DNA of 64,000 nucleotides from Myxococcaceae bacterium (GCA_016793095.1 JAEUJQ010000035.1:186001-250000); one strand, 5' to 3'. Shown: positions 16,919-26,345, numbered from the stretch's first letter. The notes: a model not told the origin generated them from the sequence alone. Numbers and translations: made by a program.

Positions 16919-17743
16919 TCACTTCTGGCGGCTGGCCTTGAGCGTCTGCTGCTTCTTGCGGCCCTGCTCGACGAAGGTGGGGCCCAGGCCCATCACCGCG
17001 CCGGGCACGAACGAGGCGAGGCGCGCGATGAGGCCGCGCGACATGGGGATGGTGACCTCGAGGGGGCGGTTCGGCAGCACCTCCTCGATGAAGACGCGCT
17101 CGATGTCCTGCACGGTGAGCGCGCGGGCGCCCGAGAACGTCATCGCCGCCTCGGCGTAGTCCACCTGCAGGTCGAGCATCGGCGTCTGCACCGCGTCGGG
17201 CATCACCAGCGAGACGTGCACATGGAAGGGCTCGAGCTCTTGCGCGAGGGCGAGCGTGAAGCCCCGCACCGCATACTTCGACGCGACGTAGAGGCTCAGC
17301 CCCGGCGCCGGCGCGAGCGAGGCGAGGCTGCCGATGTTGATGATGTGCCCGGCCTTCTGAGCGGCGAAGTGGCGACCGAAGACGCGGCACCCGTGGATGA
17401 GGCCCTTGGCGTTGACGTCGAGGTGCTTGTCCACCTCGGCGGCGTCGACCTCGTGCGCGAAGCCGGGCTTCAGGTAGCCGGCTCCGTTCACCAGCACGTC
17501 GGCACGGCCGAAGGTGGCGAGGGCGACGCGCAGGCACTCCTCCCACTCGCCCGCGTTGCGCACGTCGAGCTTGAGCGTCTTGACGTGCTCGTCGGGCCAG
17601 CCGTCGTCGCGGGCGCACTGCTCGAGGCCGGTGACGTTCACGTCGGTGGCGACGATGCGGTAGGCGCCGGCCAGGGCCTTCGTCAGGTGGCGGCCGATGC
17701 CGCTCGCGCAGCCCGTCATCACGAGGACCTGGGTCGTCTGCAT
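16919..17743 (-). CDS. SDR family NAD(P)-dependent oxidoreductase
   Basis: A 274-aa short-chain dehydrogenase. The dinucleotide-binding motif TGCASGIG spans residues 10-17, NGAG 86-89, and the catalytic triad is S139, Y152 and K156 (YVASK). Family members interconvert alcohols and ketones on lipids, steroids or polyketides. The substrate here cannot be told. The start is placed at ATG 17743, where the Rossmann strand begins and GAGG lies upstream. An in-frame GTG at 17782 would add 13 residues. It is convergent with the SRPBCC gene and divergent from the lipoprotein gene at 17845. Confidence 0.85.
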   Translation of the reverse strand: MQTTQVLVMTGCASGIGRHLTKALAGAYRIVATDVNVTGLEQCARDDGWPDEHVKTLKLDVRNAGEWEECLRVALATFGRADVLVNGAGYLKPGFAHEVDAAEVDKHLDVNAKGLIHGCRVFGRHFAAQKAGHIINIGSLASLAPAPGLSLYVASKYAVRGFTLALAQELEPFHVHVSLVMPDAVQTPMLDLQVDYAEAAMTFSGARALTVQDIERVFIEEVLPNRPLEVTIPMSRGLIARLASFVPGAVMGLGPTFVEQGRKKQQTLKASRQK

Positions 17744-17844
17744 GCGGCGTTGGCCTCTATCCGGGACAGGGGTCGCGGTCACGCAACACGGTGCGGCACC
17801 CGCCCCGGTGCGCTGGGCAGGGACTCTCTGCTACACGCCCGCGC

Positions 17845-20019
17845 ATGGTTCGGACTGGAAAGCGCTTCCCCTGGCTCGTCCTCGTCGGCGTCTTCGCGGC
17901 CTGCGGAGGCATGGGCGGCGGCGGCTGCGGCGGTGGGTGCGCGGGCTTTCAGCAGCTCCCGCAGGGCACGTACACGGGCCCCAGGCTCGACTCGGCCGGA
18001 GCCATTCGCGTCTCGCAGCAGGGCTTCGCCTACCTGAACTCGGACGCCGGGGTGGCGACGGTGCTGTCGGTCATCGCGCCCGGCGGGACCCTGCGCGTGC
18101 CCATTCCCTGCTCGGTGCAGACGAGCACGCTGTTCGGCATTCCCGCGCTGCAGCTCGTCGTCGGGGACGAGGGCTCGCTGCTCTGCACCCAGGAGTCCTG
18201 CGGCCAGATGGACGGGCGCTGCACGATGGCCGACGAGCCGCGCGAGGTCGTCATCAACATCACGTCGCTGCGCTTCACGCCGAAGTCGCCTGATCTCATC
18301 GAGGCTCGCATCAGCGCCACCCTGCAGACGGGGCTCATCCACATCTCGTCGGTGAGTCGCAACGCGTGCCTCTTCACCGGGCCCATCAAGTGCAGCGTGG
18401 ACTTCGACACGGCTCGCGCGGCGCCGGCCTTCACCGAGCTCGGCCTCAACATCAAGCTCGCCATCGACACCCGCTGGGACCGGCTGCTCGCGCTCGAGGT
18501 CGCGGACGTCGAGGGCTCGACGACCTGCACCGGCGGCGCCTCGCCTCCGACGTGCATCGACGGGAACGACATCGTGCTCGCGCGGCCACCGGGCACCAAC
18601 TGCTCGCTGTGCACCATCACGAACATCGGGCCGGTGAAGAACCTCATCATCGGCCAGCTCACGGACTCGCTGCAGAAGCAGCTCAACAAGGCGCTCGCCG
18701 AGGTGAACTGCGCGAAGTGCTCGAACGGCATGTGCCCCATGTCCACCCAGGCGGGCATCACCTCCATGTGCGTGCCAGAGGACGGCGGGCCCGGCACCTG
18801 CGCCGAGTCGGGCAGCGGCCGCTGCGTTCCGGGCCTCATCGGCGTCGAGGGCCGGGCGGACGTCTCGACGGCGCTGCAGGGCCTCGTGCCACGCGGGAGC
18901 GAGCTCGAGCTGGCGTTCGGCGCTGGCGGGCTCGTGGCGTCGAGCCCCCAGGGCACCACCATCGGCCTGCGGGGCGGCGTGCGTGAGGTGCAGCCAGCCG
19001 CGTGCGTCGCGCCGAAGAGCCGGCCAGCGCCGGTGATGCTGCCGTTGCCCGACTTCGATCTCGACGCCCCTGCCACCGGGTATGACCTCGCCTTCTCGCT
19101 CTCGCAGCAGGTGCTGTCCGAGACGCTCTATCGCGTGCAGCAGTCGGGAGCGCTGTGCATCGAGGTCGGCAACGAGACCGTCGCGCAGCTCGAGTCCGGA
19201 GTGCTCGCCGCGCTCCTGCCCTCGCTGGCGAAGTTCACCGACAACCAGAGCGTGCCGCTGCGCATCGCCATCAGGCCGGTGAACCCGCCGACGATGGTGG
19301 TGGGCCAGGGCACCGTGGACATGAGCGGGCAGATCATCGACCCGCTGCTGACGCTCGACTGGCCGGCGCTCGAGATCGACGTCTACGCCCTCCTCGAAGA
19401 CCGCTACGCGCGCCTGTTCACCGTGCAGGCGGATCTGAAGCTACCGCTGGGCCTCGACGTGCAGGGCTGCGACCGCCTCCGCCCGGTGGTGGGGAACCTG
19501 ATGATGGCGATCCAGCGCCCGAAGGTGATCAACAGCGAGCTGCTCGCCGAGAACACCGCGGCGCTCGAGGCGCTGGTGCCGCAGATCCTCTCGCTGGCCG
19601 AGCGGCAGCTCGCGGCGGGCTTCCCCACGTTCCAGCTGCCCGACCTGCAGGGCTTCGCGTTCCGCATCCAGTTGCTGCGCGCGCGCGGCGTCGGGCAGAT
19701 CGCCGGCACCACGACGTACAACCACCTCGGCCTCTACGCGCGGCTGTACCCGCGCACCGACGCGTGCCCGGTGCCCCTGCAGGCAGAGGAGGCCGCGCTG
19801 TGGCTGTCGTCGCGCGACGACACCACGGTGCGCGTGATGGGACTGGGGACGCAGGAGATCTCGTTCCGCGTGGACGAGGGCTTCTGGTCCGTGTGGCAGC
19901 CCGCCGACGCCTTCGGTCAGGCCGTCGTGCAGCACCCGATCCTGAAGCTGCGCGGGCGGCACGTCGTCGAGGTGCGCGGCGCCGACGGCCGTGTGGGCCG
20001 GCTCGAGCTGGAGAACTGA
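17845..20019 (+). CDS. Large myxobacterial lipoprotein, function unknown
   Basis: A 724-aa protein. The signal sequence ends in FAAC with lipidated Cys20, followed by a Gly/Cys-rich stretch (GGMGGGGCGGGCAG). The rest alternates beta-rich segments with a Cys-rich insert near residues 230-330 (CTITNIGPVKN, CAKCSNGMCPM, MCVPEDGG). The segment LIIGQLTDSLQKQLNKAL, then VLSETLYRVQQSGALC and VLAALLPSLAKF, resembles the helix/strand pattern of BPI/LBP/TULIP-like lipid-binding proteins, but this is a weak impression. No catalytic motif is seen. It probably sits in the outer membrane facing the periplasm or outside. Confidence 0.75.
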   Translation: MVRTGKRFPWLVLVGVFAACGGMGGGGCGGGCAGFQQLPQGTYTGPRLDSAGAIRVSQQGFAYLNSDAGVATVLSVIAPGGTLRVPIPCSVQTSTLFGIPALQLVVGDEGSLLCTQESCGQMDGRCTMADEPREVVINITSLRFTPKSPDLIEARISATLQTGLIHISSVSRNACLFTGPIKCSVDFDTARAAPAFTELGLNIKLAIDTRWDRLLALEVADVEGSTTCTGGASPPTCIDGNDIVLARPPGTNCSLCTITNIGPVKNLIIGQLTDSLQKQLNKALAEVNCAKCSNGMCPMSTQAGITSMCVPEDGGPGTCAESGSGRCVPGLIGVEGRADVSTALQGLVPRGSELELAFGAGGLVASSPQGTTIGLRGGVREVQPAACVAPKSRPAPVMLPLPDFDLDAPATGYDLAFSLSQQVLSETLYRVQQSGALCIEVGNETVAQLESGVLAALLPSLAKFTDNQSVPLRIAIRPVNPPTMVVGQGTVDMSGQIIDPLLTLDWPALEIDVYALLEDRYARLFTVQADLKLPLGLDVQGCDRLRPVVGNLMMAIQRPKVINSELLAENTAALEALVPQILSLAERQLAAGFPTFQLPDLQGFAFRIQLLRARGVGQIAGTTTYNHLGLYARLYPRTDACPVPLQAEEAALWLSSRDDTTVRVMGLGTQEISFRVDEGFWSVWQPADAFGQAVVQHPILKLRGRHVVEVRGADGRVGRLELEN

Positions 20020-20112
20020 CGCAACCCGCGGGACGCACGGCGGGCCAACGCTCGGCGCGGCGCGAAGGCGCTCGTCTCCAGGCCGACCTCCCCGGCTGCT
20101 CGTCGCGATGAC

Positions 20113-20679
20113 TCACGCGTGGGGGCGAGGGAGGCCGGCGTGCCACTCCCGTCCCCGGTGCAGCACGTGCGCGCGCCCGGCCTTCGCGAGCCAGCCCCGC
20201 GCGCCATCGAGGGTGCGGGCCAGGCGCTCTTCCCGGAGCCACGGGGCGGCGGAGCGAACGGTCTCGGGCGGAATGAGCTCGACCACTCGCAGCGAGCGGA
20301 GGTGCGGTGAGGCGAGCTCCTTCGGCTCGAAGGCGGTGAGGCAGCCGACGAGCCGCTCCACCGTCGCCCAGGCCTTCAGCTCGACGTGATCGCCGACCAG
20401 CCGCACGGTCGCGGACACGACGAAGCCGTGCCGCCAGACCTCGGTGCCGACGAAGATCGCGCTCTCCAGCCGGCCCAGGAAGCGGCGGCGGTGCCGATCG
20501 AGCAGCTTCTGCGCCCGCTTGCGCGCGCGAGCCGAGGTCTCGAACTGCAGCGCGATGAACTCGCCGCGTGGGTCGCCGGCCTCGAGCAGGGCGTCCGCGA
20601 GCACCAGCCGCCGGTCGAGCTCGTGCGGCGCGGCCCAGACCGCCTCGAACATCTCGTTGACGTGCTCGTTCGGGTCCAT
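20113..20679 (-). CDS. TIGR02996 domain protein
   Basis: A 188-aa protein whose first ~60 residues match the TIGR02996 domain, a short N-terminal module of myxobacterial and planctomycete paralogous proteins. The visible core is ADALLEAGDPRGEFIALQ (residues 28-45). The remainder has leucine-rich character (LRSLRVVELIPPETVRSA), as these proteins often carry LRR-like repeats. Function is unknown. A second member is encoded at 32385-33428. The start ATG at 20679 is clear. Confidence 0.85.
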   Translation of the reverse strand: MDPNEHVNEMFEAVWAAPHELDRRLVLADALLEAGDPRGEFIALQFETSARARKRAQKLLDRHRRRFLGRLESAIFVGTEVWRHGFVVSATVRLVGDHVELKAWATVERLVGCLTAFEPKELASPHLRSLRVVELIPPETVRSAAPWLREERLARTLDGARGWLAKAGRAHVLHRGREWHAGLPRPHA

Positions 20680-20740
20680 GACGGCAGCCGCTCCACGTCC
20701 CGACGGGGACGATGTGCGGGCGGACTGTCGGAGGCGCCCG

Positions 20741-21418
20741 TCACTGACCGGCCCCCGACTGGGCCCAGCGGAGGAACGGGGTGAACCGCTTCGAGGTGAG
20801 GAGCACCTCCGCGGCGCCAGGCGCGTCCGCGATGAGCACCCGGCTGTCGTCGAGGTCCCAGGCCCGCCACGAAGGTCCGCGCTGCGCCGGCGGCCCCAGA
20901 CTCCGTTCCAGCGCCGCCGCGACGTCGGCGAACGTCGAGCCGACCGCGCGCAGGTGCAGCACCGCGAGCGCCGGTGGCCTGAACCCGACGCCGGCGTCCT
21001 CCCCCGTCGGGCCGAAGACGAAGTGCGGCGTGGCGAAGAAGCGCACGGCCCACGCCTCCACCGGCGCGGGCTGGCGAACGAAGGCCGTCCGTGCGGCGTG
21101 CGCGACCTCGTCCGGCGTCATGCCCCAGGCGAGGCGCGGCACCGGGGAGGCGAGGCGAAGGGACTGGGGAGGCGTCTGGTCGGCTGGCCGGTCGAGCGCG
21201 CGCCGCGCAGCGCCCGGGCCTGGCGCGGACGACAGCTCGTCGATCAGCTCTCGCCACGTCGGGTCTGCCCGCCACCAGCCCGCGACCACGCCGGCATCGG
21301 GCCCGGCCGACGGGTCGATCAGCCCCACGTCGCACGGGTACGGGCACGAGCCCGGCTGGGTCACGACGGTCGCGAAGAGGAGCGCCAGCACGTCGCCAGT
21401 CTGGCCCACGCGCCGCAT
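20741..21418 (-). CDS. Hypothetical exported protein
   Basis: A 225-aa protein that I do not recognise. The N-terminus MRRVGQTGDVLALLFATVVTQ is a plausible signal peptide, followed by PGSCPYPCD. The mature part is mixed alpha/beta with an Arg/Ala-rich composition. A segment MTPDEVAHAARTAFVRQ then VRFFATPHFVFGPTGEDAGV and VAALERSLGPP is followed by DDSRVLIADAPGA, suggesting a compact globular domain. The start at 21418 is chosen as the ATG preceding the signal-like stretch. The frame is open ~150 bases further. It is divergent from the nuclease-like lipoprotein, 54 nt apart. Confidence 0.6.
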   Translation of the reverse strand: MRRVGQTGDVLALLFATVVTQPGSCPYPCDVGLIDPSAGPDAGVVAGWWRADPTWRELIDELSSAPGPGAARRALDRPADQTPPQSLRLASPVPRLAWGMTPDEVAHAARTAFVRQPAPVEAWAVRFFATPHFVFGPTGEDAGVGFRPPALAVLHLRAVGSTFADVAAALERSLGPPAQRGPSWRAWDLDDSRVLIADAPGAAEVLLTSKRFTPFLRWAQSGAGQ

Positions 21419-21472
21419 CGCTCCAATCGTCGCGCCGCCGCCCCCGGTGCCCGGCGTATGGTGTCGTCCGCG

Positions 21473-22228
21473 ATGCGCTCCCTCGTCTGTCTGTCGTTGC
21501 TGCTCCTGACCGCCTGCCACACCATCGTCACCCGCTACGGCGGGCGTCGCTCTGCGAAGGACGACGCGCACGAGGCTGACGGCGTCATCCTCCTGAACGG
21601 CCAGAAGACGCAGGTGCGCTGGTCAGACGGAGACAGCTTCGACTTCCTCGACGGTCCGTACGAGGGTCAGGGCTCGCGCCTCGTCGGCTACAACACGCTC
21701 GAGTCCTACGGGCCGGTGCACCGGTGGGGGCTGTGGCAGCGGGAGGAGCTGTACGAGATGACGAAGGGCGACGCGCAGGTGTGCGCCTCGCAAGAGTGGG
21801 AGTGCACCACCGGCGGCGAGCCAGACGCCTACCAGCGCGTGCTGGTGAACTGCCCGAAGCTCGCGCTCGAGATGGTGAAGAAGGGCCGCGGCCTCGCCTA
21901 CGCGGTGCGCGGAAAGCCGGACCCCATCGTGCTCGACGCGATGCACCAGGCCCAGCGCGCGCGGCGAGGCATCTGGGAGCGGGGCGTGCCCCGAGGCCTC
22001 ATCACCGCCCTGCACTCGTTCGCCGAGAACACCGACCCCAGGTACAAGACGTCGTCGAACCGCGTGCTCGACACGCGCACCGGCGAGGCGTTCCTCCGCA
22101 AACACACCGACACCTACGAGCTCTGCGAGGAGATCTGCCTCACCACCGAGGGCGACTTCTCGTGCATGGTCTACGTGCCCTACGAGCGCCGGTACAAGAA
22201 CCAGCCGCCGTGCCTCATCGGTGAGTGA
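21473..22228 (+). CDS. Thermonuclease (SNase)-like lipoprotein
   Basis: A 251-aa lipoprotein with lipobox LTAC (Cys15). The central part resembles the staphylococcal nuclease fold: DGDSFDFLDGPYEGQGSRL, then VGYNTLESYGP (cf. R-L-x-G-x-D-T-P-E in family members), an Arg in the AYQRVLV strand and the closing GRGLAYAV helix. The catalytic Asp/Glu/Arg set appears partly altered (NTLES in place of D-T-P-E), so nuclease activity is uncertain. An ATG at 21458 would add five residues. The stop overlaps the start of the cyclo-ligase gene by one base (TGATG), so the two are probably translated together. Confidence 0.7.
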   Translation: MRSLVCLSLLLLTACHTIVTRYGGRRSAKDDAHEADGVILLNGQKTQVRWSDGDSFDFLDGPYEGQGSRLVGYNTLESYGPVHRWGLWQREELYEMTKGDAQVCASQEWECTTGGEPDAYQRVLVNCPKLALEMVKKGRGLAYAVRGKPDPIVLDAMHQAQRARRGIWERGVPRGLITALHSFAENTDPRYKTSSNRVLDTRTGEAFLRKHTDTYELCEEICLTTEGDFSCMVYVPYERRYKNQPPCLIGE

Positions 22229-22908
22229 TGTCCGTCGCCGATGAGAAGAAGGCGCTGCGGGCGAGCCAGCTCGCGCTCCGGGAGCAGCTCGCGCAGGCGA
22301 CCCCGGACGCGGGTGCGCGGGCCAGCTCGGTGTTTCCGGTGGAGGTGCTCCGAGCGTGGCAGCAGGCCCAGCCGGGCGACCCTGGCGAGGTCCGGCTTCG
22401 TGAAGGAAGTCCCCGTCTCGCTGGCCAGCGCCCGCCGGGGCCGCCGGATCCGGGGGAGCGCGTCACGGTCGTCGCCGGCACCTTCCCCATGAAGAGCGAG
22501 CTCGACCCGCGCCCGTTGATGCGCCGCCTCGAGGCCCTCGGCGCCACGCTCGCCCTGCCCCGCGTCATCCGGCGCGGTCAGCCTCTCGTCTTCCACGCGT
22601 GGACGGCGGCGACGCGCTTCGTCACCAGCCGCTTCGGCGTGACCGAGCCTGCCCCCGAGACGCCGGTGGTGGAGCCGGACCTGCTGCTGGTGCCGCTGCT
22701 CGCGTTCGACAGAACGGGTGCGCGGCTCGGGTATGGCGGCGGCTTCTACGACGCAACGCTGTCGTCGCTGCGGGCCCGTCGCGCCGCCCTCGCCATCGGA
22801 GTCGCCTGGGCCGGCCTCGAGGTCGCCGCCGTGCCGGTGGAGCCCCACGACCAGCGGCTCGACGCCGTCTGCACCGAGCGCGAGTGGATCGCGCCGCCCG
22901 TGACGTGA
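22228..22908 (+). CDS. 5-formyltetrahydrofolate cyclo-ligase family protein
   Basis: A 226-aa cytoplasmic enzyme that converts 5-formyl-THF to 5,10-methenyl-THF with ATP, salvaging folate one-carbon units. The family signature GYGGGFYD is present near residue 172, preceded by DLLLVPLLAFDRTGARL, and the N-terminal helix begins KKALRASQLALREQL. Residues ~48-78 form a Gly/Pro/Arg-rich insertion (GDPGEVRLREGS, PPGPPDPG), longer than in typical homologues. The ATG at 22228 overlaps the preceding stop by one base, suggesting coupling to the nuclease-like lipoprotein gene. Confidence 0.88.
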   Translation: MSVADEKKALRASQLALREQLAQATPDAGARASSVFPVEVLRAWQQAQPGDPGEVRLREGSPRLAGQRPPGPPDPGERVTVVAGTFPMKSELDPRPLMRRLEALGATLALPRVIRRGQPLVFHAWTAATRFVTSRFGVTEPAPETPVVEPDLLLVPLLAFDRTGARLGYGGGFYDATLSSLRARRAALAIGVAWAGLEVAAVPVEPHDQRLDAVCTEREWIAPPVT

Positions 22909-22936
22909 CCGGCGCGACTTGACAGACTGCCAGCCC

Positions 22937-23713
22937 ATGCGCGCTCTGCTCCTGGCTGTCGCCGTCACTGCCGCCCCTGCCCTCGCCGACGAGCGACCCC
23001 TCACCTTCACCCGGCCGCTCACCGCCGACGACCTGTCCGGGCGGTCGCTCCGGGAGCTGACGTTGATGCGCAACTGGATCTACGCGCGCCGCGGCAACGA
23101 GTTCAGGCGGAAGTGGCTGCGCGACTTCTTCGTCGCGCAGAAGTGGTACTCGGCAGACCAGCGCGCCTTTTTGTCGGGCGAGTGGAAGGCCAACAGCGAC
23201 GATGGACCGGAGGTCTGGGCGCGCGAAGACAAGAACGCCGAGATGATCGCCGAGTACGAGTCGGCCCTCACCGTCGAGCAGCTGGTCGCGATGCGCGACG
23301 CGGCGCGCGCACGGCTCAAGGACGCGAAGACGCCGGACCCGAACGACGCCGTCGAGCTGCGGCTGCTGTCGGTGCGCCTCGGTGGGTGGGCAGGCGAAGG
23401 AGCGGCCCCGGCCGACCTCACCCCGCTCGAGAACCCGAAGCGCCTCGACGGGCTGCTCAAGCTGTCGGACCTCGACGATCTGTCGGCGCGCGATCTCAAG
23501 CTGCTGCGCAACACCATCTTCGCGCGCAAGGGCCGGCCCTTCGAGACGCCGCTGGTGAAGGGCCACTTCAAGACGGTGCAGTGGTACTCGCCGAACCCGA
23601 AGTACGCCGACGCGATGCTCAGCGACCTCGACAAGAAGAACGTCAAGCTCATCCAGTCGGTCGAGCGCGCGCTGAAGCGCGAGAACGAACAGAACTACAT
23701 GGTGGCGGCCTGA
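22937..23713 (+). CDS. Exported protein with two YARHG domains
   Basis: A 258-aa protein with signal peptide MRALLLAVAVTAAPALA cleaved near residue 17-18. Two copies of the YARHG module are visible. The first is LTLMRNWIYARRGNEF with KWY near residue 68, and the second is LKLLRNTIFARKGRPF with WYSPNPKY further on. YARHG is an extracellular domain thought to act at peptidoglycan or the cell surface. A charged helical linker (EDKNAEMIAEYESALT) separates the two. It is convergent with the acyl-CoA dehydrogenase gene, with a short hairpin between. Confidence 0.88.
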   Translation: MRALLLAVAVTAAPALADERPLTFTRPLTADDLSGRSLRELTLMRNWIYARRGNEFRRKWLRDFFVAQKWYSADQRAFLSGEWKANSDDGPEVWAREDKNAEMIAEYESALTVEQLVAMRDAARARLKDAKTPDPNDAVELRLLSVRLGGWAGEGAAPADLTPLENPKRLDGLLKLSDLDDLSARDLKLLRNTIFARKGRPFETPLVKGHFKTVQWYSPNPKYADAMLSDLDKKNVKLIQSVERALKRENEQNYMVAA

Positions 23714-23723
23714 TAGGCCGCCT

Positions 23724-23740
23724 GTCCCCCGGGTGGGGAC
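23724..23740. terminator. Short hairpin between convergent genes
   Basis: GTCCCC and GGGGAC pair around a 5-base loop, between the stops of the YARHG gene (23713, plus) and the gcdH-like gene (23778, minus). The stem is six G/C-rich pairs. It has no T-run on either side. Position suggests a bidirectional terminator. The evidence is structural only. Confidence 0.4.
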
Positions 23741-23777
23741 TCCACCGCTGAGGCGAGGAGGTGCGCGGCCCTGACCG

Positions 23778-24965
23778 TCACGCGGCGCCGAAGGCGTCGA
23801 TGCCGGTGATCGCCTTGCCGACGATGAGCGTGTGCACCTCGTGGGTGCCTTCGTAGGTGTACACGCTCTCGAGGTTGAGCATGTGCCGCACCGGGGGGTA
23901 CTCGTCGGTGACGCCGTTGGCGCCGTAGATGCTGCGCGCGAGCCGGGCGATCTCGAGGGCGACCTTCACGTTGTTGCGCTTGCAGAGCGAGACCTGCTCG
24001 GGGAGCACCTTCTGGCCCGAGTCCGCGAGCTGCGCGAGCCGCAGCGCCAGCAGCTGGCCCTTCACGATCTCCTGCAGCATGTCGGTCAGCTTCTCCTGCG
24101 TCAGCTGGAACGCCGCGATCGGCTTGCCGAACTGCACGCGCGACAACGCGTACTCCCGCGCGCCCTCGAAGCACGCCACCGCCGCGCCCATGGCCGCGAA
24201 CGCGATGCCCATGCGCGCCTTGTTGAGGCACGAGAGCGGGCCGCGCAGGCCCTGCACGTTGGGCAGCATGTTCTTCGCCGGCACCTTCACGTCCTGCAGC
24301 GCCAGCTCGGCGGTGAACGACGCGCGCAGCGAGAACTTGCCCTCGATCTCCTTCGCCACGTAGCCGGGCATGCCCTTCTCGACGAGGAACCCGCGGATCG
24401 ACTCGGCCCCGCCGTCATCGACCTTCGCCCACACCACGGCGACGTCGGCGATGGTGCCGTTGGTGATCCACATCTTCGAGCCGTTGAGCACGTAGTGATC
24501 GCCCTGCCTCACCGCGCGCGTGCGCATGCCCCCGGGATCGGACCCGAAGTCGGGCTCGGTGAGGCCGAAGCAGCCGATGATCCTGCCCGCGGCCATGCCG
24601 GGCAGGAAGCGCTCCTTCTGCTCGTCGGAGCCGTACGCGTGAATGGGGAACATGCACAGCGACGACTGCACGGAGGCGAAGCTGCGCAGGCCCGAGTCCG
24701 CGCGCTCGAGCTCCTGGAGGATGAGGCCGTAGGCGAGGTTCGAGAGGCCCGCGCAGCCGTACCCTTTGAGCGTCGCGCCGAAGATGCCCAGCTCGGCCAG
24801 CTTCGGGATGAGGTGCGTGGGGAACGTGTGGTTGCGGAAGTGCTTGCCGATGATCGGCAGGTACTCCTGGTCCACGAAGCGCGCGACCGTGTCGCGAATG
24901 GCGCGGTCCTCGGGCGAGAGCAGATCGTCGATGCGGTAGAGATCGGTGACGGGAGCGCGGGCCAT
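23778..24965 (-). CDS. Glutaryl-CoA dehydrogenase-type acyl-CoA dehydrogenase
   Basis: A 395-aa FAD enzyme of the acyl-CoA dehydrogenase family. Glutaryl-CoA dehydrogenase oxidises and decarboxylates glutaryl-CoA to crotonyl-CoA in lysine, tryptophan and aromatic-acid catabolism. The C-terminal YEGTHEVHTLIVGKAITGI is characteristic of that subfamily, with the catalytic base at E372. FAD and substrate segments CFGLTEPDFGSDP and KMWITNGTIADV are present. The start at ATG 24965 gives the usual length. It stands as a single gene. It could serve the aromatic-acid genes at 28.7-32.4 kb, but that link is inferred. Confidence 0.87.
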   Translation of the reverse strand: MARAPVTDLYRIDDLLSPEDRAIRDTVARFVDQEYLPIIGKHFRNHTFPTHLIPKLAELGIFGATLKGYGCAGLSNLAYGLILQELERADSGLRSFASVQSSLCMFPIHAYGSDEQKERFLPGMAAGRIIGCFGLTEPDFGSDPGGMRTRAVRQGDHYVLNGSKMWITNGTIADVAVVWAKVDDGGAESIRGFLVEKGMPGYVAKEIEGKFSLRASFTAELALQDVKVPAKNMLPNVQGLRGPLSCLNKARMGIAFAAMGAAVACFEGAREYALSRVQFGKPIAAFQLTQEKLTDMLQEIVKGQLLALRLAQLADSGQKVLPEQVSLCKRNNVKVALEIARLARSIYGANGVTDEYPPVRHMLNLESVYTYEGTHEVHTLIVGKAITGIDAFGAA

Positions 24966-25028
24966 GGTGCGCCCGTAACAACGGCCCGCCGGGAAGGTCA
25001 ACGCCGGTGACGGCCTGGTTGACTCATC

Positions 25029-26294
25029 TCAACGGCGGCCGCGGATGATGACGTAGCCGTTGTTTCCGCTGCCCACGAGGAAGACCTCGCGATCTCCGTT
25101 CGCCGCGGCGTCGTTCACCGTCTGCAGCGCGGACGGCGGGGGGTTGGGCGTCGCGACCCAGGCCGTGCCGTTCCACCCGAGGAAGCGCGGAGTGGACATC
25201 GACGAGCCCGGCGAGCCCGCCGCGATGTACTCGTTCGGCGCCACCGTCACGATCGCGTTGAGGCTCGTGCCCATCATGGGAATGGGCAACACCGTCCACC
25301 CGCCCCCGCCCGGGTTGCGCCGCGCGTAGCGGTAGCTCGTCACCGAGCCGCCGCTCCCGATGCCGCCCACCAGGAACGCGTCGAGCACGCCCGTCGCTGA
25401 GAAGGTGAAGGCCATGTCATTCCACTCCGCCGGGGACTGACCCATGAGGTCGACGTTCTCCTGCCCGAACCCGCCAGCCTCGTAGCGGACCACGAAGGTC
25501 TTCCCGAGCACGTAGATCTCTCCCGACGGGCCCACCACGCAGCGCTTGGCGCCGGTGAAGCCGAGGTCGTTGCTGATCTTCGTCCAGCCGCTGCCGTTGA
25601 ACTCGAAGAGGATCGCCTGGCTGCTGGAGCCGTTGCCGATCGCGTAGACGGCCTCGCCCCGGTTGCACAGCCCGTCGAAGTAGTCCGACGAGCCGCCGCT
25701 GGGCGCCATCGTGTAGTTGGTCGCGACCGAGCAGTCCGGGCCCGTGCAGATCATCGAGCCCGGCCCGTTCGAGACGACGAAGACCTTGCCCACGGGCGTG
25801 ACGAGCACGTCCTTGATCGACGAGAGGCTCAAGTTGGGGATCTCGTTGAACGACATGCCGGTCGATCGGTAGAGCCGCGGGCTGATCGCGACCCAGGCCT
25901 CACCCGCGCGCGCGCTCACCGCCACCGCCACGGAGCCAGAGGGCGCTGGCACCGCCGACATGCTGAGCCAGGTGAAAGCCCCCAGGCCGCCGCCGACACC
26001 ACCCGCCGTGCTGCCGCCACCCCCTCCGCCAGCGCTCCCCCCAGCGGTGGAGCCGCCCGCGGTCGAGCCGCCCGCGGTGGAGCCGCCCGCCGTGGAGCCG
26101 CCCCCCGTGGAGCCGCCCCCCGTGGAGCCGCCCGCGGTGGAGCCGCCCGCCGTGGAACCGCCGCTCGTCGAGCCCCCGGCGAAGGTGAAGCCTCCCCCGG
26201 CCGTGCCACCACCGGTTGCGCCCGCGTCAGGGCGGAGCGGCGTCAGCGGACCGCACGCAGAGAGGGCGAGGAGGGCGAGGACTTGAGCGCGCAT
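25029..26294 (-). CDS. Gly/Ser/Thr-repeat lipoprotein, beta-propeller-like; paralogue of the next gene
   Basis: A 421-aa lipoprotein (lipobox LSAC, Cys14), starting CGPLTPLRPDAG like its neighbour. Residues ~35-100 are 4-residue GGST repeats encoded by an almost perfect 12-bp DNA repeat (about 26030-26180). The C-terminal ~310 residues contain repeated strands with GEAWVAISPRLYRS, KVFVVSNG, EIYVLGKTFVVRYE and REVFLVGSGNNGYVIIRGRR, consistent with a propeller of several ~50-residue blades such as Kelch- or galactose-oxidase-like proteins. It is probably surface-exposed. Arrangement and sequence show tandem duplication with 26346-27542, 51 nt upstream. Confidence 0.82.
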   Translation of the reverse strand: MRAQVLALLALSACGPLTPLRPDAGATGGGTAGGGFTFAGGSTSGGSTAGGSTAGGSTGGGSTGGGSTAGGSTAGGSTAGGSTAGGSAGGGGGGSTAGGVGGGLGAFTWLSMSAVPAPSGSVAVAVSARAGEAWVAISPRLYRSTGMSFNEIPNLSLSSIKDVLVTPVGKVFVVSNGPGSMICTGPDCSVATNYTMAPSGGSSDYFDGLCNRGEAVYAIGNGSSSQAILFEFNGSGWTKISNDLGFTGAKRCVVGPSGEIYVLGKTFVVRYEAGGFGQENVDLMGQSPAEWNDMAFTFSATGVLDAFLVGGIGSGGSVTSYRYARRNPGGGGWTVLPIPMMGTSLNAIVTVAPNEYIAAGSPGSSMSTPRFLGWNGTAWVATPNPPPSALQTVNDAAANGDREVFLVGSGNNGYVIIRGRR

Positions 26295-26345
26295 GGCCCC
26301 GGCGCACTAGCACGCTCGGGTGCGGACGCGACAGAGCGGCCCTGC

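Noticed and set aside
21458-22228. Fully active nuclease claim for the SNase-like lipoprotein
   Set aside because: The D-T-P-E element is replaced by NTLES, so catalytic activity cannot be asserted.
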